Positions 47,801 through 59,419 of a stretch of 64,000 nt of DNA are shown piece after piece (position 1 is the first letter of the stretch; every line of letters starts with the position of its first letter). The stretch comes from Pleurodeles waltl (Eukaryota; Chordata; Amphibia; Caudata; Salamandridae): positions 224,312,928 to 224,376,927 of the forward strand of contig NC_090441.1 in the NCBI RefSeq assembly GCF_031143425.1, given 5' to 3'. The translations under genes were made by a program, and so were the position numbers. The notes under the pieces are model-generated. The model saw only the letters and a program-made list of their open reading frames with translations. It ran no database searches and had not been told where the DNA came from.

Positions 47801-48280
47801 GGCAACCACAACTTTCTTTGGACAAGTCACCCCCCCCCAGTTGAGATTCACAACAGCCATGGGGTGGCTAAGAGTGTTGTTATGAGCGTCTGTCTCTTGG
47901 TACTGCTGACCAAGTAGGTGTTGTTCAGGGTGGACCAGTTTCTCTATGACCATAGTTACACTGGCTCCTGTGTCCCTGTAGGCCTGAACCTCAACAGCAT
48001 TTATTAGTGGAAGTTGCTTGTACTTATCCATATTAAGGGGACAAGAAGCTAAGGTGGCCAAATTAATGGCACCTTCAGAGACTAAGACAGCCTCTTTGGT
48101 CTCCCTTACAAGACCAACCCCAACTACATTGCCAATAGTGAGCCCAGCTACACCCTTGGACTGGCTATTAGTAGATTTCCCACCACCACTGCTATTACGA
48201 GGGGCACAAGAATTTCCAGCAGGTGTTGTGGTGATGGGAGGTTTGGTGTTTTTCTTTGAACAACTGGAATCAGTTGCCAA
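44857..48280 (-). pseudogene. pol: pol of element B: PR, INT, RT, truncated RNase H
   Basis: Blocks on the minus strand: protease (48280-47753) with an intact AYRDTGASVTMV active site; integrase zinc region (47617-47117: LAGHLGQ, FHWPRM) and core plus C-terminal module (47062-46277: FERVGVDIV, VSDRGG, RLVERFNKTLK, WSGPHLIVEKKGE); RT (46243-45581: CVDYRGLNQV; then AAYLDDIAVFSS at about 45500); RNase H (QTDASELGVGA) ending at EREAFAV. Integrase precedes RT, the reverse of ordinary gypsy elements and diagnostic of the Gmr1 group. Stops or frameshifts at about 47750, 47115, 46275 and 45580 inactivate it. Confidence 0.88.
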
Positions 48281-49491
48281 TGGCCTTTGACTTTACATAA
48301 ATAACACCAAGGCTTTTTAGGTTGATTATTGAAAGTGGATTTGGACCCACCACCCCCAGAGGATTTTTTGGGGCCTGATGAAGGCTCAGGATGTTTACTT
48401 TTGTCCCCACCCTTGTCAGAAGACTTACTATCCTTCTTCTTGCCATCCTTGTCACCCCCTGTATGAACTTTTCTGTTCACCCTTGTTCTGACCCGCTTGT
48501 CTGCCTTCTTTCCCATTTCTTGGGTAGAGGTCAGATCCGAGTCCACTAGGTATTGGTGCAGCAAGTCAGACACACAGTTGTTCAGAATATGCTCTCTCAG
48601 AATAAGAATATACAGGCTTTCATAGTCAGATACCTTACTGCCATGTAACCACCCTTCCAAGGCCTTCACTGAACAGACCACAAAATCAGTCCAGTCTTGA
48701 GAGGACTCTTTTCTGGTGTTGATGAACTTAATCCTGTAATGTTCAGTGGTTAAGCCAAATCCATCCAAGAGTGCATCCTTCAATACTGTGTAATTGTTAG
48801 CTTCACTTTCTCGAACAGTAAGGAGCCTATCCCTACCCTTTCCAGTGAAAGATAGCCACAATATAGCAGCCCACTGCCTTTGAGGGACCCCCTGCACCAT
48901 ACAGGCCCTCTCAAGTGCAGCAAACCACTTTTTTATGTCATCCCCCTCTTTGTAAGGGGGCACTATCTTGTGCAGATTCCTGGAATCATGTTCTCTAACA
49001 AGATTACTATCAGGAATACTGCTGCTGCCACCATGGGGTCTTAACCCCAACCTCTCTCTTTCCTTCTCAATGTCTATGGATTCCCTATTTAAGGCCAGCT
49101 GTTGCTGTTTAAGCTTCAGTCTGGTCTCTTCAACCCTCAACGTTTTGAGTTCCCTTTCTAACAAGTTATCCTCAGGGTGGGTGGGTTGGGAATGCTTTGA
49201 CACAGATGACAAATTGGAAACTTCAGAGGGGGACCTGTCCCTAACTGTCTGGACCCTTTTAGCCTGGCCTTTAGGAATAAAGGATGCCCTACTGTGATGG
49301 GAACCTCCATTACTACCTGCATTACTTAGTGTCCTGCTAGGGAGCAGACCCTGATCAGAACCCTCCCCAGCTTCCTCAGGCGGTTCCTCTGAATCAGACT
49401 GGGAAGCTTCTACTAACCTCTCATTGGATGGGCCAGACTTGTTCTGGTCATCCACCATAAGCATGTTAAACAAAAATGTCATAAGTAGCAT
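48148..49491 (-). pseudogene. gag: gag of Gmr1-type element B
   Basis: This long open frame (about 447 residues as read) forms the retrotransposon Gag. Residues 30-65 are Ser/Glu-rich. Residues 110-150 are a charged coiled coil (LERELKTLRVEETRLKLKQQ). Residues 235-335 (ALEGWLHGSKVSDYESLY and ILREHILNNCVSDLLHQYL) have the helical pattern of the SCAN domain, which is known to derive from Gmr1-type capsids. A Lys/Gly/Ser linker follows, then a CCHC knuckle (CYLCKVKGHW). The frame changes just before the last Cys, into the overlapping frame that continues as protease. The original start probably lies about 30 bases further upstream, beyond another frame break. Confidence 0.85.
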
Positions 49492-49779
49492 TGACAGTTT
49501 TGGGAGCAGAAGCTACCACAGACATGATAGTAAAAGGTTTAGAGATAGGGAGAGGAAGGACAAAGTTTTAGAACTTTTGAAATCACAGAGAAAAAAACTT
49601 TTTCTAACTTTTAGAAAACTTTTAGAAGTTTTAAGAAACTTTTCAGAACTTTGTAAAAAGTTTCAGAGGAGGAAAGCAAACTGTTTGGTTTAGGTGTACA
49701 TACACTGAACTGTTTGGTATATGATTCTCTTATGAAAAGTACAAAATGACAAAGTGGTAAGTAGTTACAAGTACTTATC

Positions 49780-49797
49780 CCACCGCTGCACAACCAA
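49780..49797 (-). promoter_or_regulatory. primer-binding site of element B
   Basis: Read on the minus strand, TTGGTTGTGCAGCGGTGGG follows the LTR end. The GCAGCGGTGGGAT part is complementary to the 3' end of tRNA-Leu(AAG) as I know it from vertebrates. The first bases carry an insertion relative to that tRNA, also in elements A and C. Confidence 0.5.
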
Positions 49798-51215
49798 TGT
49801 AGGAGGCAGGCCTGGCTTATAGTGGGTACTTATGGTACTTACACCCTGTGCCAGGTCCAGTTATCCCTTATTAGTAGAATAGAGGTGTTTCTAGCAGCCT
49901 AGGCTGATAGAAGGTAGCTATGGCAAAGATTAGGCTGAACTAGGAGACATGCAAAGCTCCTACTATACCACTTATATCATATAGCACAATTTCCTAAGAA
50001 AACACAATACACAGAGTTAGTGAAAATAAAGGTACTTTATTTTTATGACAATATGCCAAAAGTATCTCAGTGAGTACCCTTAGTAAGAAGGTAAATAATA
50101 TACACAAGTTATATGTACACAAACCCAAAACAGGTAAGTAAGAGTAAGAAAAGTCATGCAAACAGTGTAGAATTACAATAGGTAAACAAAGGTCTGGGGC
50201 AACACAAACCATATACTCCAAAAGTGGAATGCGAATCACAAACGGACCCCAGACCTATGGGAGTTTATAGAGGGTCACTGGGACTGTAAGAAAACAGTCA
50301 GGGTGTCCAAGATACCCCACCCCAAGACCCTGAAAAGTAGGAGTAAAGTACACCTACTACCCCAAAAGGACACAATAGTTGTGATGGGGGATTCTGCAAG
50401 AACCACAAACACCAGCAAAGCACTAAAGACATATTCCTGGACCTGGGGGCCTGCAAGGCAAGGGGACCAAGTCCAAGAGTCGCGATAGTGTCCCGGGGGT
50501 GCAGGAGCTGAGGAAAGCCCGGATGAAGGTGCAAGGAAGCTGCCTCTGGATGGAATAAGCTTTCGATTCTGCAACAACGAAGAGAGCTAGGAACTTTTCC
50601 TTTGGATGGAAGATGTCCTTGGTGTCCTGAAGGTTGCAGACATGTTCCCATGCAGAAATACCGCAAACAAGCCTTGCTAGCTGCAAGGGTCACAGTAAAG
50701 GTTTTTGGGTGCTGCTGGGGACCAGGAAGGACCAGGATGTCGCCCCTTGGAGGAGGAGGCAGAGGGGGCACACAACAACTCAGAGAGCCCCAACAGAAGC
50801 AGGCAGCACCCGCAGAAGTACTCAAAAACGCACTTAGAAGATTTGTGAACCGGAGCTGGCTCAGAGTCACAAAGGAGGGTCCCACGACGTTGAAGGCCAA
50901 CTCAGAGGGCTGAGCACTGCAGGACGGAGTGCTGGGGATCCAGGCTAGGCTGTGCATGAAGGGAATCCTAGAGAAGAGCACAGGAGCCGGAGCAGCTGTA
51001 AATCACGCAGTACACAGGTTTGCAGTCTAGCGTGGATAAACAAGGACTTAACTCTGCCAAACTTGGATTGAAGGATCACTGGACTGTGGGAGTCACTTGG
51101 ATAGAGTTCCTGTGTTCAACGGACCATGCTCATCAGGATGAGAGGGAACACAGAGGACCGGTGATGCAGTCTTTTGGTGGCTGCGTGAGCAGGGGGAAGG
51201 TTCCGTCGACCCACA
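49798..51215 (-). mobile_element. 5' LTR of element B, 3' portion
   Basis: From TGTAGGAGGCAGG (reverse complement of the LTR terminus) this runs colinear with the inverted LTR up to GGTTCCGTCGACCCA. It then switches without spacer to plus-strand LTR sequence of element C. The missing outer part of the LTR is represented only by the piece at 60682-61146. Confidence 0.88.
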
Positions 51216-52443
51216 TTGCTGGGTACCGCGTGATTTGCAGTTGCTCCGGCTCCTGTGCACTCTTCCAGGATTTCCTTTGTGCACAGCCAAGCCTGGGTCC
51301 CCGACACTCTAACCTGCAGTGCACAACCTTCTGAGATGTCTTCCGGCGTCGTGGGACTCCCTTTTGTGACTTCGCATGGACTCCAGTTCACTCTTCTTCT
51401 AAGTGAGTGTTCAGGTACTTCTGCGGGTGCTGCCTGCTTCTGTGAGGGCTCCCTGACTTGTGCGGCGTCCCCTCTGTCTCCTCCTCCAAGTGGCGACATC
51501 CTTGTCCCTCCTGGGCCACAGCAGCACACAAAAATCCCTAACCGCGACCCTTGCAGCTAGCAAGGCTTGTTTGCGGTCGTTCTGTGTGGGAACACCTCTG
51601 CAAGCTTCATCGCGACGTGGGACATCCATCCTCCAAAGGGGAAGTTCCTAGTCCTCTTCTTTCTTGCAGAACTCCAAGCTTCTTCCAACAGGTGGCATCT
51701 TCCTTGCACCCTCAGCTGGCATTTCCTGGGCTCCTGCCCACTCTAGACACTGTCGCAACTATTGGACTTGGTCCCCTTGTCTTACCGGTACTCAGGTCCG
51801 GAAGTCCACTGTTGTTGCATTGCTGGTGTTTGTTCTTCCTGCAGAATCCCCCTATCACGACTTCTGTGCTCTCTAGGAGTAGTAGGTGCACTTTACAGGG
51901 TCTTGGGGTGGGCTATTTTTCTAACCCTCACTGTTTTCTTACAGTCCCAGCGACCCTCTACAAGCTCATATAGGTTTGGGGTCCATTTGTGGTTCGCATT
52001 CCACTTTTGGAGTATATGGTTTGTGTTGACCCTATACCTATGTGCTCCTATTGCAATCTACTGTAACTTTACATTGCTTGCATTACTTTTCTTGCTATTA
52101 CCTGCATAATTTTGGTTTGTGTACATATATCTTGTGTATATAAGTTATCCTCATACTGAGGGTACTCACTGAAATACTTTTGGCATATTGTCATAACAAT
52201 AAAGTACCTTTATTTTTAGTTCTTCTTTGTATTGTGTTTTCTTATGATATTGTGCATATGACACCAGTGGTATAGTAGGAGCTTTACACGTCTCCTAGTT
52301 CAGCCTCAGCTGCTTTGCTATAGCTAACTTCTATCAGCATAATCTACAAGAAACACCTCTTCTACACTAATAAGGGATAGCTGGACCTGGCACAAGGTGT
52401 AAGTACCTCTGGTACCCACTACAAGCCAGGCCAGCCTCCTACA
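51214..52443 (+). mobile_element. 5' LTR of element C, 3' portion
   Basis: This starts at CATTGCTGGGTACCGCG, equivalent to about 59442 in the complete 3' LTR, and ends CCTACA at 52443. About 1750 bases of the LTR's 5' part, including the TATA-like box, are missing. By eye it differs from the 3' LTR of C at roughly 7% of positions over a 107-base sample. It contains the AATAAA signal near 52198. Confidence 0.88.
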
Positions 52444-52463
52444 TTGGTTGTGGAGCGGTGGGA
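52444..52463 (+). promoter_or_regulatory. primer-binding site of element C
   Basis: TTGGTTGTGGAGCGGTGGGA directly follows the LTR. It equals the site of element B except for one base, and probably pairs with a tRNA-Leu. Confidence 0.5.
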
Positions 52464-52716
52464 TAAGTACTTGTAACTACTTACCACTTTGTCATTGTTT
52501 ACTTTTCATAAGAGAATAATATACAAAACAAGTTCAGTGTATGTACACCTAACCAAAAAGTTTTGCTTTTCTGCTCTTACACTTTCTACTAAGTGCTGAA
52601 AAGTACTCTAAAACTTATAAAAGTTTCCAAAAAGTTAGAAAAAGTTTTTTTCTCTGTCCTTCAAAAAGTTCTGAAACTTTTTCTTTCTTCTCACTGTTTC
52701 TAAACCTTCTTTTATC

Positions 52717-54809
52717 ATGCCTGATGTAGAGTCTGCTCTTGAAATGACCAATACTACCTATGACAATTTGAATTACATTACAAGAGCCTAAGGAGTCTCT
52801 GCTTAGAAAGAGGTTTAGTGATAGGAAAGAACCCCACAAACATTATGCTTATTGTGAATGATGAGTCCCAAAGCAGGCACGTCAAATTAGAAGTTAATAG
52901 ATGGCTCCCATTCTGACTCAGGGGATCTCCTTGAGGGAGGTGGGGAGGGTTCTGTTCCAAATCTGCCCCCTAGCAGACCACCTAGTAATGCTGGTAGTAA
53001 TAGAAGCTCCCATCATAGTAGGGGTGTTTTTATTCCTGGAGGCCAGGTTGTTAGAGTCCAGTCAGTTAGGGACAGATCTCCTTCTGTTGTTTCCAATTTA
53101 TCTTCTGTGTCCAAGCATTCCCAACCCACCCACCCTGAAGACTACATGTTAGAAAGGGAACTCAAAACGTTAAGAGTGGAAGAGACCAGACTGAAGCTTA
53201 AACAGCAACAGCTGGCTCTAGATAGGGAATCCCTAGACCTGGAGAAGGAGAGACAGAGATTGGGGTTAGGACCCCATGGTGGCAGCAATAGCAGTATTCC
53301 TGATAGTAATCCTGTTAGAGAGCATGATTCCAGGAATCTGCACAAGATAGTCCCCCTTACAAGGAGGGGGATGACATCAACAAGTGGTTTTCTGCACTTG
53401 AGAGGGCCTGTATGGTAAAGGGGGTCCCTCAAAGGCAGTGGGCTGCTATATTGTGGCTATCTTTCAATGGAAAGGGTAGGGATAGGCTCCTTACTGTTAG
53501 AGAAAGTGATGCTAACAATTGTGCAGTTTTGAAGGATGCACTCTTGGATGGATTTGGCTTAACCACTGAACAATACAGGATTAAGTTCAGAGACACCAGA
53601 AAGGAGTCCTCACAAGACTGGATAGACTTTGTTGACTGTTCAGTGAAGGCCTTGGAAGGGTGGTTACATGGCAGTAAAGTTTCTGACTATGAAAGCCTGT
53701 ATAATCTTATTCTGAGAGAGCATATTCTGAATAGCTGTGTCTGACTTGTTACACCAATATCTAGTGGACTCAGATCTGTCCTCTCCCCAAGAATTGGGAA
53801 AGAAGGCATACAAATGGGTCAGAACAAGAGTGAACAGAAAAGTTCATACAGGTGGTGACAAGGATGGCAAGAAGAAGGATGGTAAGTCTTCTGACAAGGG
53901 TGGGGACAAATCTAAAAATGAGTCTTCATCAGGCCCTAAAAAATCCTCTGGTGGAAGTGGTGGGTCCAAATCCTCTTCAAATCAAGTTAAAAAGCTGTGG
54001 TGTTATTTGTGTAAAGTCAAAGGTCATTGGACAACTGATGCCAGTTGTCCAAAGAAAAACACCAAACCTCCCACTACCACAACCCCTATTGCAAATTCTA
54101 GTGCCCCTAGTAATGGCAGTGGTTGTGGGAGCAAACCTACTAATAGCCAATCCAAGGGAGTAGCTGTGCTCACTTTTGGTAATTTAGTTGGGGTATGTCT
54201 TGTGAGGGAGACCACAGAGGATGTGCTAGTCTCTGAAGGTGCCATTGATTTTCCCACCTTGGTTGCTTGTCCCCTTAATATGGATAAGTACAAGCAACTT
54301 CCTCTAATAAATGGTGTTGAGGTTCAGGCCTACAGGGACACATGTGCCAGTGTTACCATGGTAATAGAGAAACTGGTACACCCTGAACAACACCTACTTG
54401 GTCACCAGTACCAAGTGACAGACGCTTATAACAACACTCTTAGCCACCCCATGGCTGTTGTGAATCTCAACTGCGGGGGGTTACTGGTCCAAAGAAAGTT
54501 GTGGTTGCCTCATATTTACCTGTAGACTGTCTATTAGGAAACGATTTAGAGACATCAGCTTGGGCAGAAGTGGAGTTGGAGGCTCATGCAGCAATTCTGG
54601 GCATCCCTGGGCATATTTTTGCTTTGACATGGGCTCAGGCCAAAAAGCAAAACGGACAGTGTAACTTGGATCCTGGAACAATGGACCAAGTGCTCCCTAA
54701 AGCTACGGGTAGCAAGGGTAAATCCCTACCCACTATCCCTCCCTCTACAGATGATTCTCTTTCTGAGGAGGAAGAATTTCCTCCCTGTGCAGAACCTTCA
54801 CCCAATTAG
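52717..54809 (+). pseudogene. gag: gag and protease of element C, frameshifted
   Basis: The ATG at 52717 (MPDVESALEM) begins a frame that stops after about 24 codons. Gag then continues in pieces: 53107-53418 (coiled coil LERELKTLRVEETRLKLKQQ), 53412-53744 (capsid, SCAN-like ALEGWLHGSKVSDYESLY) and 53737-54525 (rest of the SCAN-like helices, Lys/Ser linker, intact CCHC knuckle CYLCKVKGHWTTDASC). Protease follows in the same frame, but its active site reads RDTCASVTMV, with Cys in place of the Gly of DTG. Element B keeps DTG. An acidic tail ends at 54809 (TIPPSTDDSLSEEEEFP). Confidence 0.85.
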
Positions 54810-54983
54810 CTGGCAGCAGTCACTGCTGAGCTTTTGGGTGGAGGGGGCCTGCCAGGGAAGAGCTGAGTGTGGCACAGCAAACCTGTCCCACATTAGAGGG
54901 CCTCAGACCTCAGACAGCAAGCTGCCAAGCAGCAAAATGGAGATGTCAGTGACTCACTTAGAGTTTACTGGGAGGACAACCTC

Positions 54984-57658
54984 TTGTACACAGAGGCAAG
55001 GGACCCAAAACCTGGAGCAGCCAGGAGATTGGTCATTCCCCTGCAGTACAGAGAGTTCCTCCTAACTCTGGCACATGACATTTCTTTGGCTGGGCATTTG
55101 GGCCAGATCAAAACATGGGAAAGGCTTGTCCCCCTGTTTCACTGGCCTAGGATGTCAGAGGACAGAAAAGATTTTTGCAAGTCTTGTGTGACCTGCCAAG
55201 TCAGTGGCAAGACTGGTGACACAGCAAAGGCTCCCCTTATTCCACTACCTGTGGTTGGGGTCCCCTTTGAAAGGGTAGGGGTTGACATAGTTGGCCCCCT
55301 TGACCCTCCTACTGCTTCAGGCAATAGGTTTATCTTGGTGGTTGTGCGCCATGCCACAAGATATCCTGAAGCAATTCCTCTAGGGACCACTACAGCACCT
55401 GCAGTGGCAATAGCCCTCCTGGGAATCTTTTCCATGGTGGGTTTTCCAAAAGAGGTTGTATCAGACAGGGGTAGCAACCTTATGTCTGCATACTTGAAAG
55501 CTATGTTGAAGGAATGTGGTGTAACCTACAAATTCACCACACATTATCATCCACAGACTAATGGACTGGTAGAGAGGTTTAATAAAACTCTCAAAGGTAT
55601 GATAATGGGACTCCCTGAAAAATTCAGGAGGGGATGGGATGTCCTGTTACCTTGCCTACTTTTTGCTTACATGGAGGTACCCCAGAAAGGAGTGGGCTTC
55701 AGCTCCTTTGAACTCCTATTTGGTCACCCTGTAAGAGGTCCACTAACACTTGTGAAGGAGGGTTGGGAACAACCTTTAAAAGCTCCCAAACAGGACATAG
55801 TGGACTATGTACTTGGCCTAAGATCCAGAATGGCTGAGTACATGAAGAAGGTCAGTAAAAACCTTCAGGTAAGCCAAGAGCTCCAGAAGCAATGGCATGA
55901 CCAGAAGGCTGTTCTTATGTAGTACCAACCACGACAGAAGGTGTGGGTATTGGAGCCTGTGGCCCCAAGAGCATTCCAGGACAAATGGAGTGGACCCCAT
56001 CTCATTGTTGAGAAAAAGGGTGAGGTTACCTATCTGGTAGACCTGGGCACTGCCAGGAGTCCTCCTAGGGTGATTCATGTCAACCGCCTAAAACCCTACT
56101 ATGACAGGGCTTATCTGACCCTGCTCATGGCAACAGATGAGGGGCAGGAAGAAGAGAGTGACCCTCTCCCTGATCTCTTCTCATCCACTGAAGAAGATGC
56201 TTTAGTGGAAGGAGTAGTTTTGGCAGATTGTCTGACTACAGAACAGAAAGACAACTGCATAACTCTCCTTGGACAGTTTTCTGAACTCTTTTCAACTGTG
56301 CCAGGCACCACATCTTGGTGTGAACACTCAATTGATACTGGAGACAGCATGCCTGTCAAAAATAAAATCTATAGGCAGTCTGACCATGTCAGGGACTGCA
56401 TAAAACAAGAGGCTAAGAAAATGCTTGATCTAGGAGGGGTTGAACCTTCTGAAAGCCCATGGGCGAGTCCTGTGGTGCTTGTACCAAAGCCTCACTCAAA
56501 AGATGGAAAAAGGGAGATGAGGTTTTGTGTAGACTACAGAGGTCTCAATCAGGTAACAAACACTGATGCTCACCCTATACCCAGGGCAGATGAGCTCATA
56601 GATACACTGGCATCTGCCAAGTATCTAAGCACCTTTGATTTGACTGCAGGGTATTGGCAGATGAAATTGGCTGAGGATGCTAAACCTAAAACTGCATTTT
56701 CAACTATAGGAGGGCACTACCAATTTACAGTGATGCCCTTTGGTTTGAAAAATACACCTGCCACTTTTCAGAGGCTGGTGAACACAGTCCTGCAAGGGTT
56801 GGAGGCTTTTAGTGCAGCATATCTAGATGATATAGCTGTCTTTAGCTCCACCTGGGATGAGCACCTGGTCCACCTTTGGAAAGTTTTGGAGGCCCTGCAA
56901 AAGGCAGGCCTCACTATCAAGGCCTCAATGTGCCAGAGAGGGCAGGGAAAGGTGGTTTATCTGGGACACCTGGTAGGTGGAGAACAGATTGCACCACTGC
57001 AGGGGAAAATCCAGACAATCATGGATTGTGTTCCCCCTACAACACAGACCCAGGTGAGAGCCTTCTTAGGCCTCACTGGGCATTACAGGAGATTCATTAA
57101 AACTATGGCTCCATAGCAGCACCTCTTAATGATCTCACTAGTGAGAAGATGCCTAAAAAGGTAGTGTGGACAGCTAGCTGTCAGAAAGCTTTTGAGGAGC
57201 TCAAACAGGCCATGTGCTCTGCACCTGTCCTAAAAAGCCCATGTTACTCCAAGAAATTCATTGTTCAAACTGATGCATCTGAATTAGGGGTAGGGGCAGT
57301 CTTATCACAACTGAATTTTGAGGGCCAGGATCAACCAGTTGCTTTTATCAGCAGAAGGTTGACCCCTAGAGAAAAGTGCTGGTCTGCAATAGAGCGGGAG
57401 GCCTTTGCTGTGGTCTGGGCACTGAAAAAGTTGAGGCCATACCTGTTTGGCACTCACTGTATTGTTCAGACAGACCACAAACATCTACTTTGGATAAAAC
57501 AAATGAAAGGTGAAAATTCTAAATTGTTGAGGTGGTCCATATCTCTACAGGGAATGGACTATACAGTGGAACATAGACCTGGGAGTACCCAGTCCAATGC
57601 AGATGGACTCTCCAGATATTTCCACTTAGACAATGAAGACTCATCAGGTCATGGCTAG
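54984..57658 (+). pseudogene. pol: pol of element C: integrase, RT, RNase H
   Basis: Integrase comes first (54984-56100): zinc region LAGHLGQ and CKSCVTCQ, core GVDIVGPL, VSDRGSNL and GLVERFNKTLK, and C-terminal WSGPHLIVEKKGE followed by a chromo-like RVIHVNRLKPYY. A stop at 55921-55923 splits it. RT follows (to 57116): RFCVDYRGLNQV, FDLTAGYWQM, FGLKNTPATFQR and AAYLDDIAVFSS. A break near 57110 precedes RNase H (57149-57658): QTDASELGVGA, EREAFAVVWAL, QTDHKHLLW and NADGLSRY. Integrase upstream of RT and the absence of a second integrase at the 3' end mark it as Gmr1-type. Confidence 0.9.
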
Positions 57659-57673
57659 TCTTCTTGTCCTTCA

Positions 57674-57688
57674 TTTGGGGGGGGGGAT
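57674..57688 (+). promoter_or_regulatory. polypurine tract of element C
   Basis: A run of ten or more G residues (TTTGGGGGGGGGGAT) lies immediately before the 3' LTR. It would serve as plus-strand primer. The long G run may make the assembled length uncertain. Confidence 0.75.
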
Positions 57689-58377
57689 GTGTAGGAAAGG
57701 ACCATCTTGCCTGGCATGTTGCCCCCATATTTCACTGTATATATGTTGTTTTAGTCTATTTGTCACTGGGACCCTGCCAGGCAGGGCCCCAGTGCTCATA
57801 AGTATGTGCCCTGTATGTGTTCCCTGTGTGATGCCTAACTGTCTCACTGAGGCTCTGCTAACCAGAACCTCAGTGGTTATGCTCTCTCTGCTTTCCAAAT
57901 TTGTCACTAACAGGCTAGTGACTAAATTTACCAATTCACATTGGCATACTGGTACACCCATATGATTCCCTAGTATAAGGTACTGAGGTACCCAGGGTAT
58001 TGGGGTTCCAGGAGATCCCTATGGGCTGCAACATTTCTTTTGACACCCATAGGGAGCTCTGACAATTCTTACACTGGCCTGACAGTGCAGCCTGAGTGAA
58101 ATAATGTCCACATTATTTAACAGCCATTTACCACTGCACTTAAGTAACTTATAAGGCACCTATATGTCTAACCTTCATCTGTTGAAGGTTGGGTGCAAAG
58201 TTACTTAGTGTGTGGGCACCCTGGCACTAGCCAAGGCGCCCCCACATCGTTTAGGGCACATTGCCCAGACTTTGTGAGTGCGGGGACACCATTACACGCG
58301 TTCACTGTACATAGGTCACTACCTATGTACAGCGTCACAATGGTAACTCCGAACATGGCCATGTAACATGTCTAAGA

Positions 58378-58432
58378 TCATGGAATTGTCACCCCAATGC
58401 CATTCTGGCATTTGGGGGACAATTCCATGATC
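58378..58432. promoter_or_regulatory. conserved LTR hairpin
   Basis: Arms TCATGGAATTGTC and its complement enclose a second stem, CCCCAATGCC with GGCATTTGGGG. The solo LTR at 8982 has the same structure (about 9666-9718) with CCCCAATAC/GTATTGGGG, a paired substitution that keeps the stem. Confidence 0.6.
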
Positions 58433-58982
58433 CCCCGGGTCTCTAGCACAGAACCCGGGTACTGCCAAACTGCCTTTCCAGGGTCTCCACTGCAGCTGCT
58501 GCCAACCCCTCAGACAGGTTTCTGCCCTCCTGGGGTCCAGGCAGCCCTGGCCCAGGAAGTCAGAACAAAGGATTTCCTCTGAGAGAGGGTGTAACACCCT
58601 CTCCCTTTGGAAATAGGTGTGAAGGCTGGGGAGGCGTAGCCTCCCCTAGCCTCTGGAAATGCTTTGATGGGCACAGATGGTGCCCATCTCCGCATTAGCC
58701 AGTCTACACCGGTTTAGGGATCCCTCAGCTCTGCTCTGGTGCAAAACTGGACAAAGTAAAGGGGAGTGTCCACTCCCCTGACCTGCACCTCCCAGGGGAG
58801 GTGCCCAGAGCTCCTCCAGTGTGTCCCAGACCTCTGCCATCTTGGAAACAGGGGTGTTTGCGGCACACTGGACTGCTCTGAGTAGCCAGTGCCAGCAGGT
58901 GACGTCAGAGGCTCCTTCTGATAGGCTCTTACCTCTCTTGGTAGCCAATCCTCCTTCTTTGGTAGCCAAACCTCCTTTTCTG

Positions 58983-58993
58983 GCTATTTAGGG
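58983..58993 (+). promoter_or_regulatory. TATA-like promoter box in LTR
   Basis: GGCTATTTAGGG is conserved in all four LTRs that include this region (near 250, 6500, 9900 and 58985), followed by GTCTCT. Its conservation across diverged subfamilies suggests the core promoter. Confidence 0.5.
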
Positions 58994-59409
58994 TCTCTGC
59001 TTTGGCGAATTCTTCAGATAACTAATGCAAGAGCTGATCAGAGTTCCTATGCATATTCCTCTTCACCTTCTGCCAAAGGATCGACTGCTGACTGCTCAGG
59101 ACGCCTGCAAAACCGCAGCAAAGTAGCAAGGCGACTACTAGCAACCTTGTATCGCTTCATCCTGCCGGCTTTCTTGACTGTTTCCAGGTGGTGGATGGTC
59201 TGGGGGTAGCCTGCCTCCTCTCTGCACCAGGAGCTCTGAAGAAATCTCCTGTGGGTCGACGGAATCTTCCCCCTGCAACCACAGGCACCAAAAGACTGCA
59301 TCACTGGTCCTCTGGGTCCCCTCTCAGCACAATGAGCGTGGTCCCTGGAACTCAGCAACTCTGTCCAAGTGACTCCCACAGTCCAGTGACTCTTCAGTCC
59401 AAGTTTGGT

Positions 59410-59419
59410 GGAGGTAAGT
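59410..59419 (+). promoter_or_regulatory. conserved splice-donor-like site in LTR
   Basis: GGAGGTAAGT downstream of the TATA-like box is kept at about 680, 6920 (GTAAGA) and 10325. In element B the matching site has lost the GT. It may be a donor in the untranslated leader. Confidence 0.45.

Larger units (their letters stand above)
44857..49797 (-). mobile_element. Gmr1-type gypsy element B, internal region
   Basis: On the minus strand the order is primer site, gag, protease, integrase, RT, RNase H. The element is cut inside RNase H near 44857, so its 3' end and 3' LTR are missing. It is colinear with element C (52444-57689), at high similarity. Its 5' LTR lies at 49798-51215, with a further piece at 60682-61146. 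Confidence 0.9.
52444..57689 (+). mobile_element. Gmr1-type gypsy element C, internal region
   Basis: The complete internal region lies between the two LTRs and contains leader, gag, pol and polypurine tract. Its architecture is identical to element B but on the opposite strand. Each gene is damaged, so it is non-autonomous now. Confidence 0.92.
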
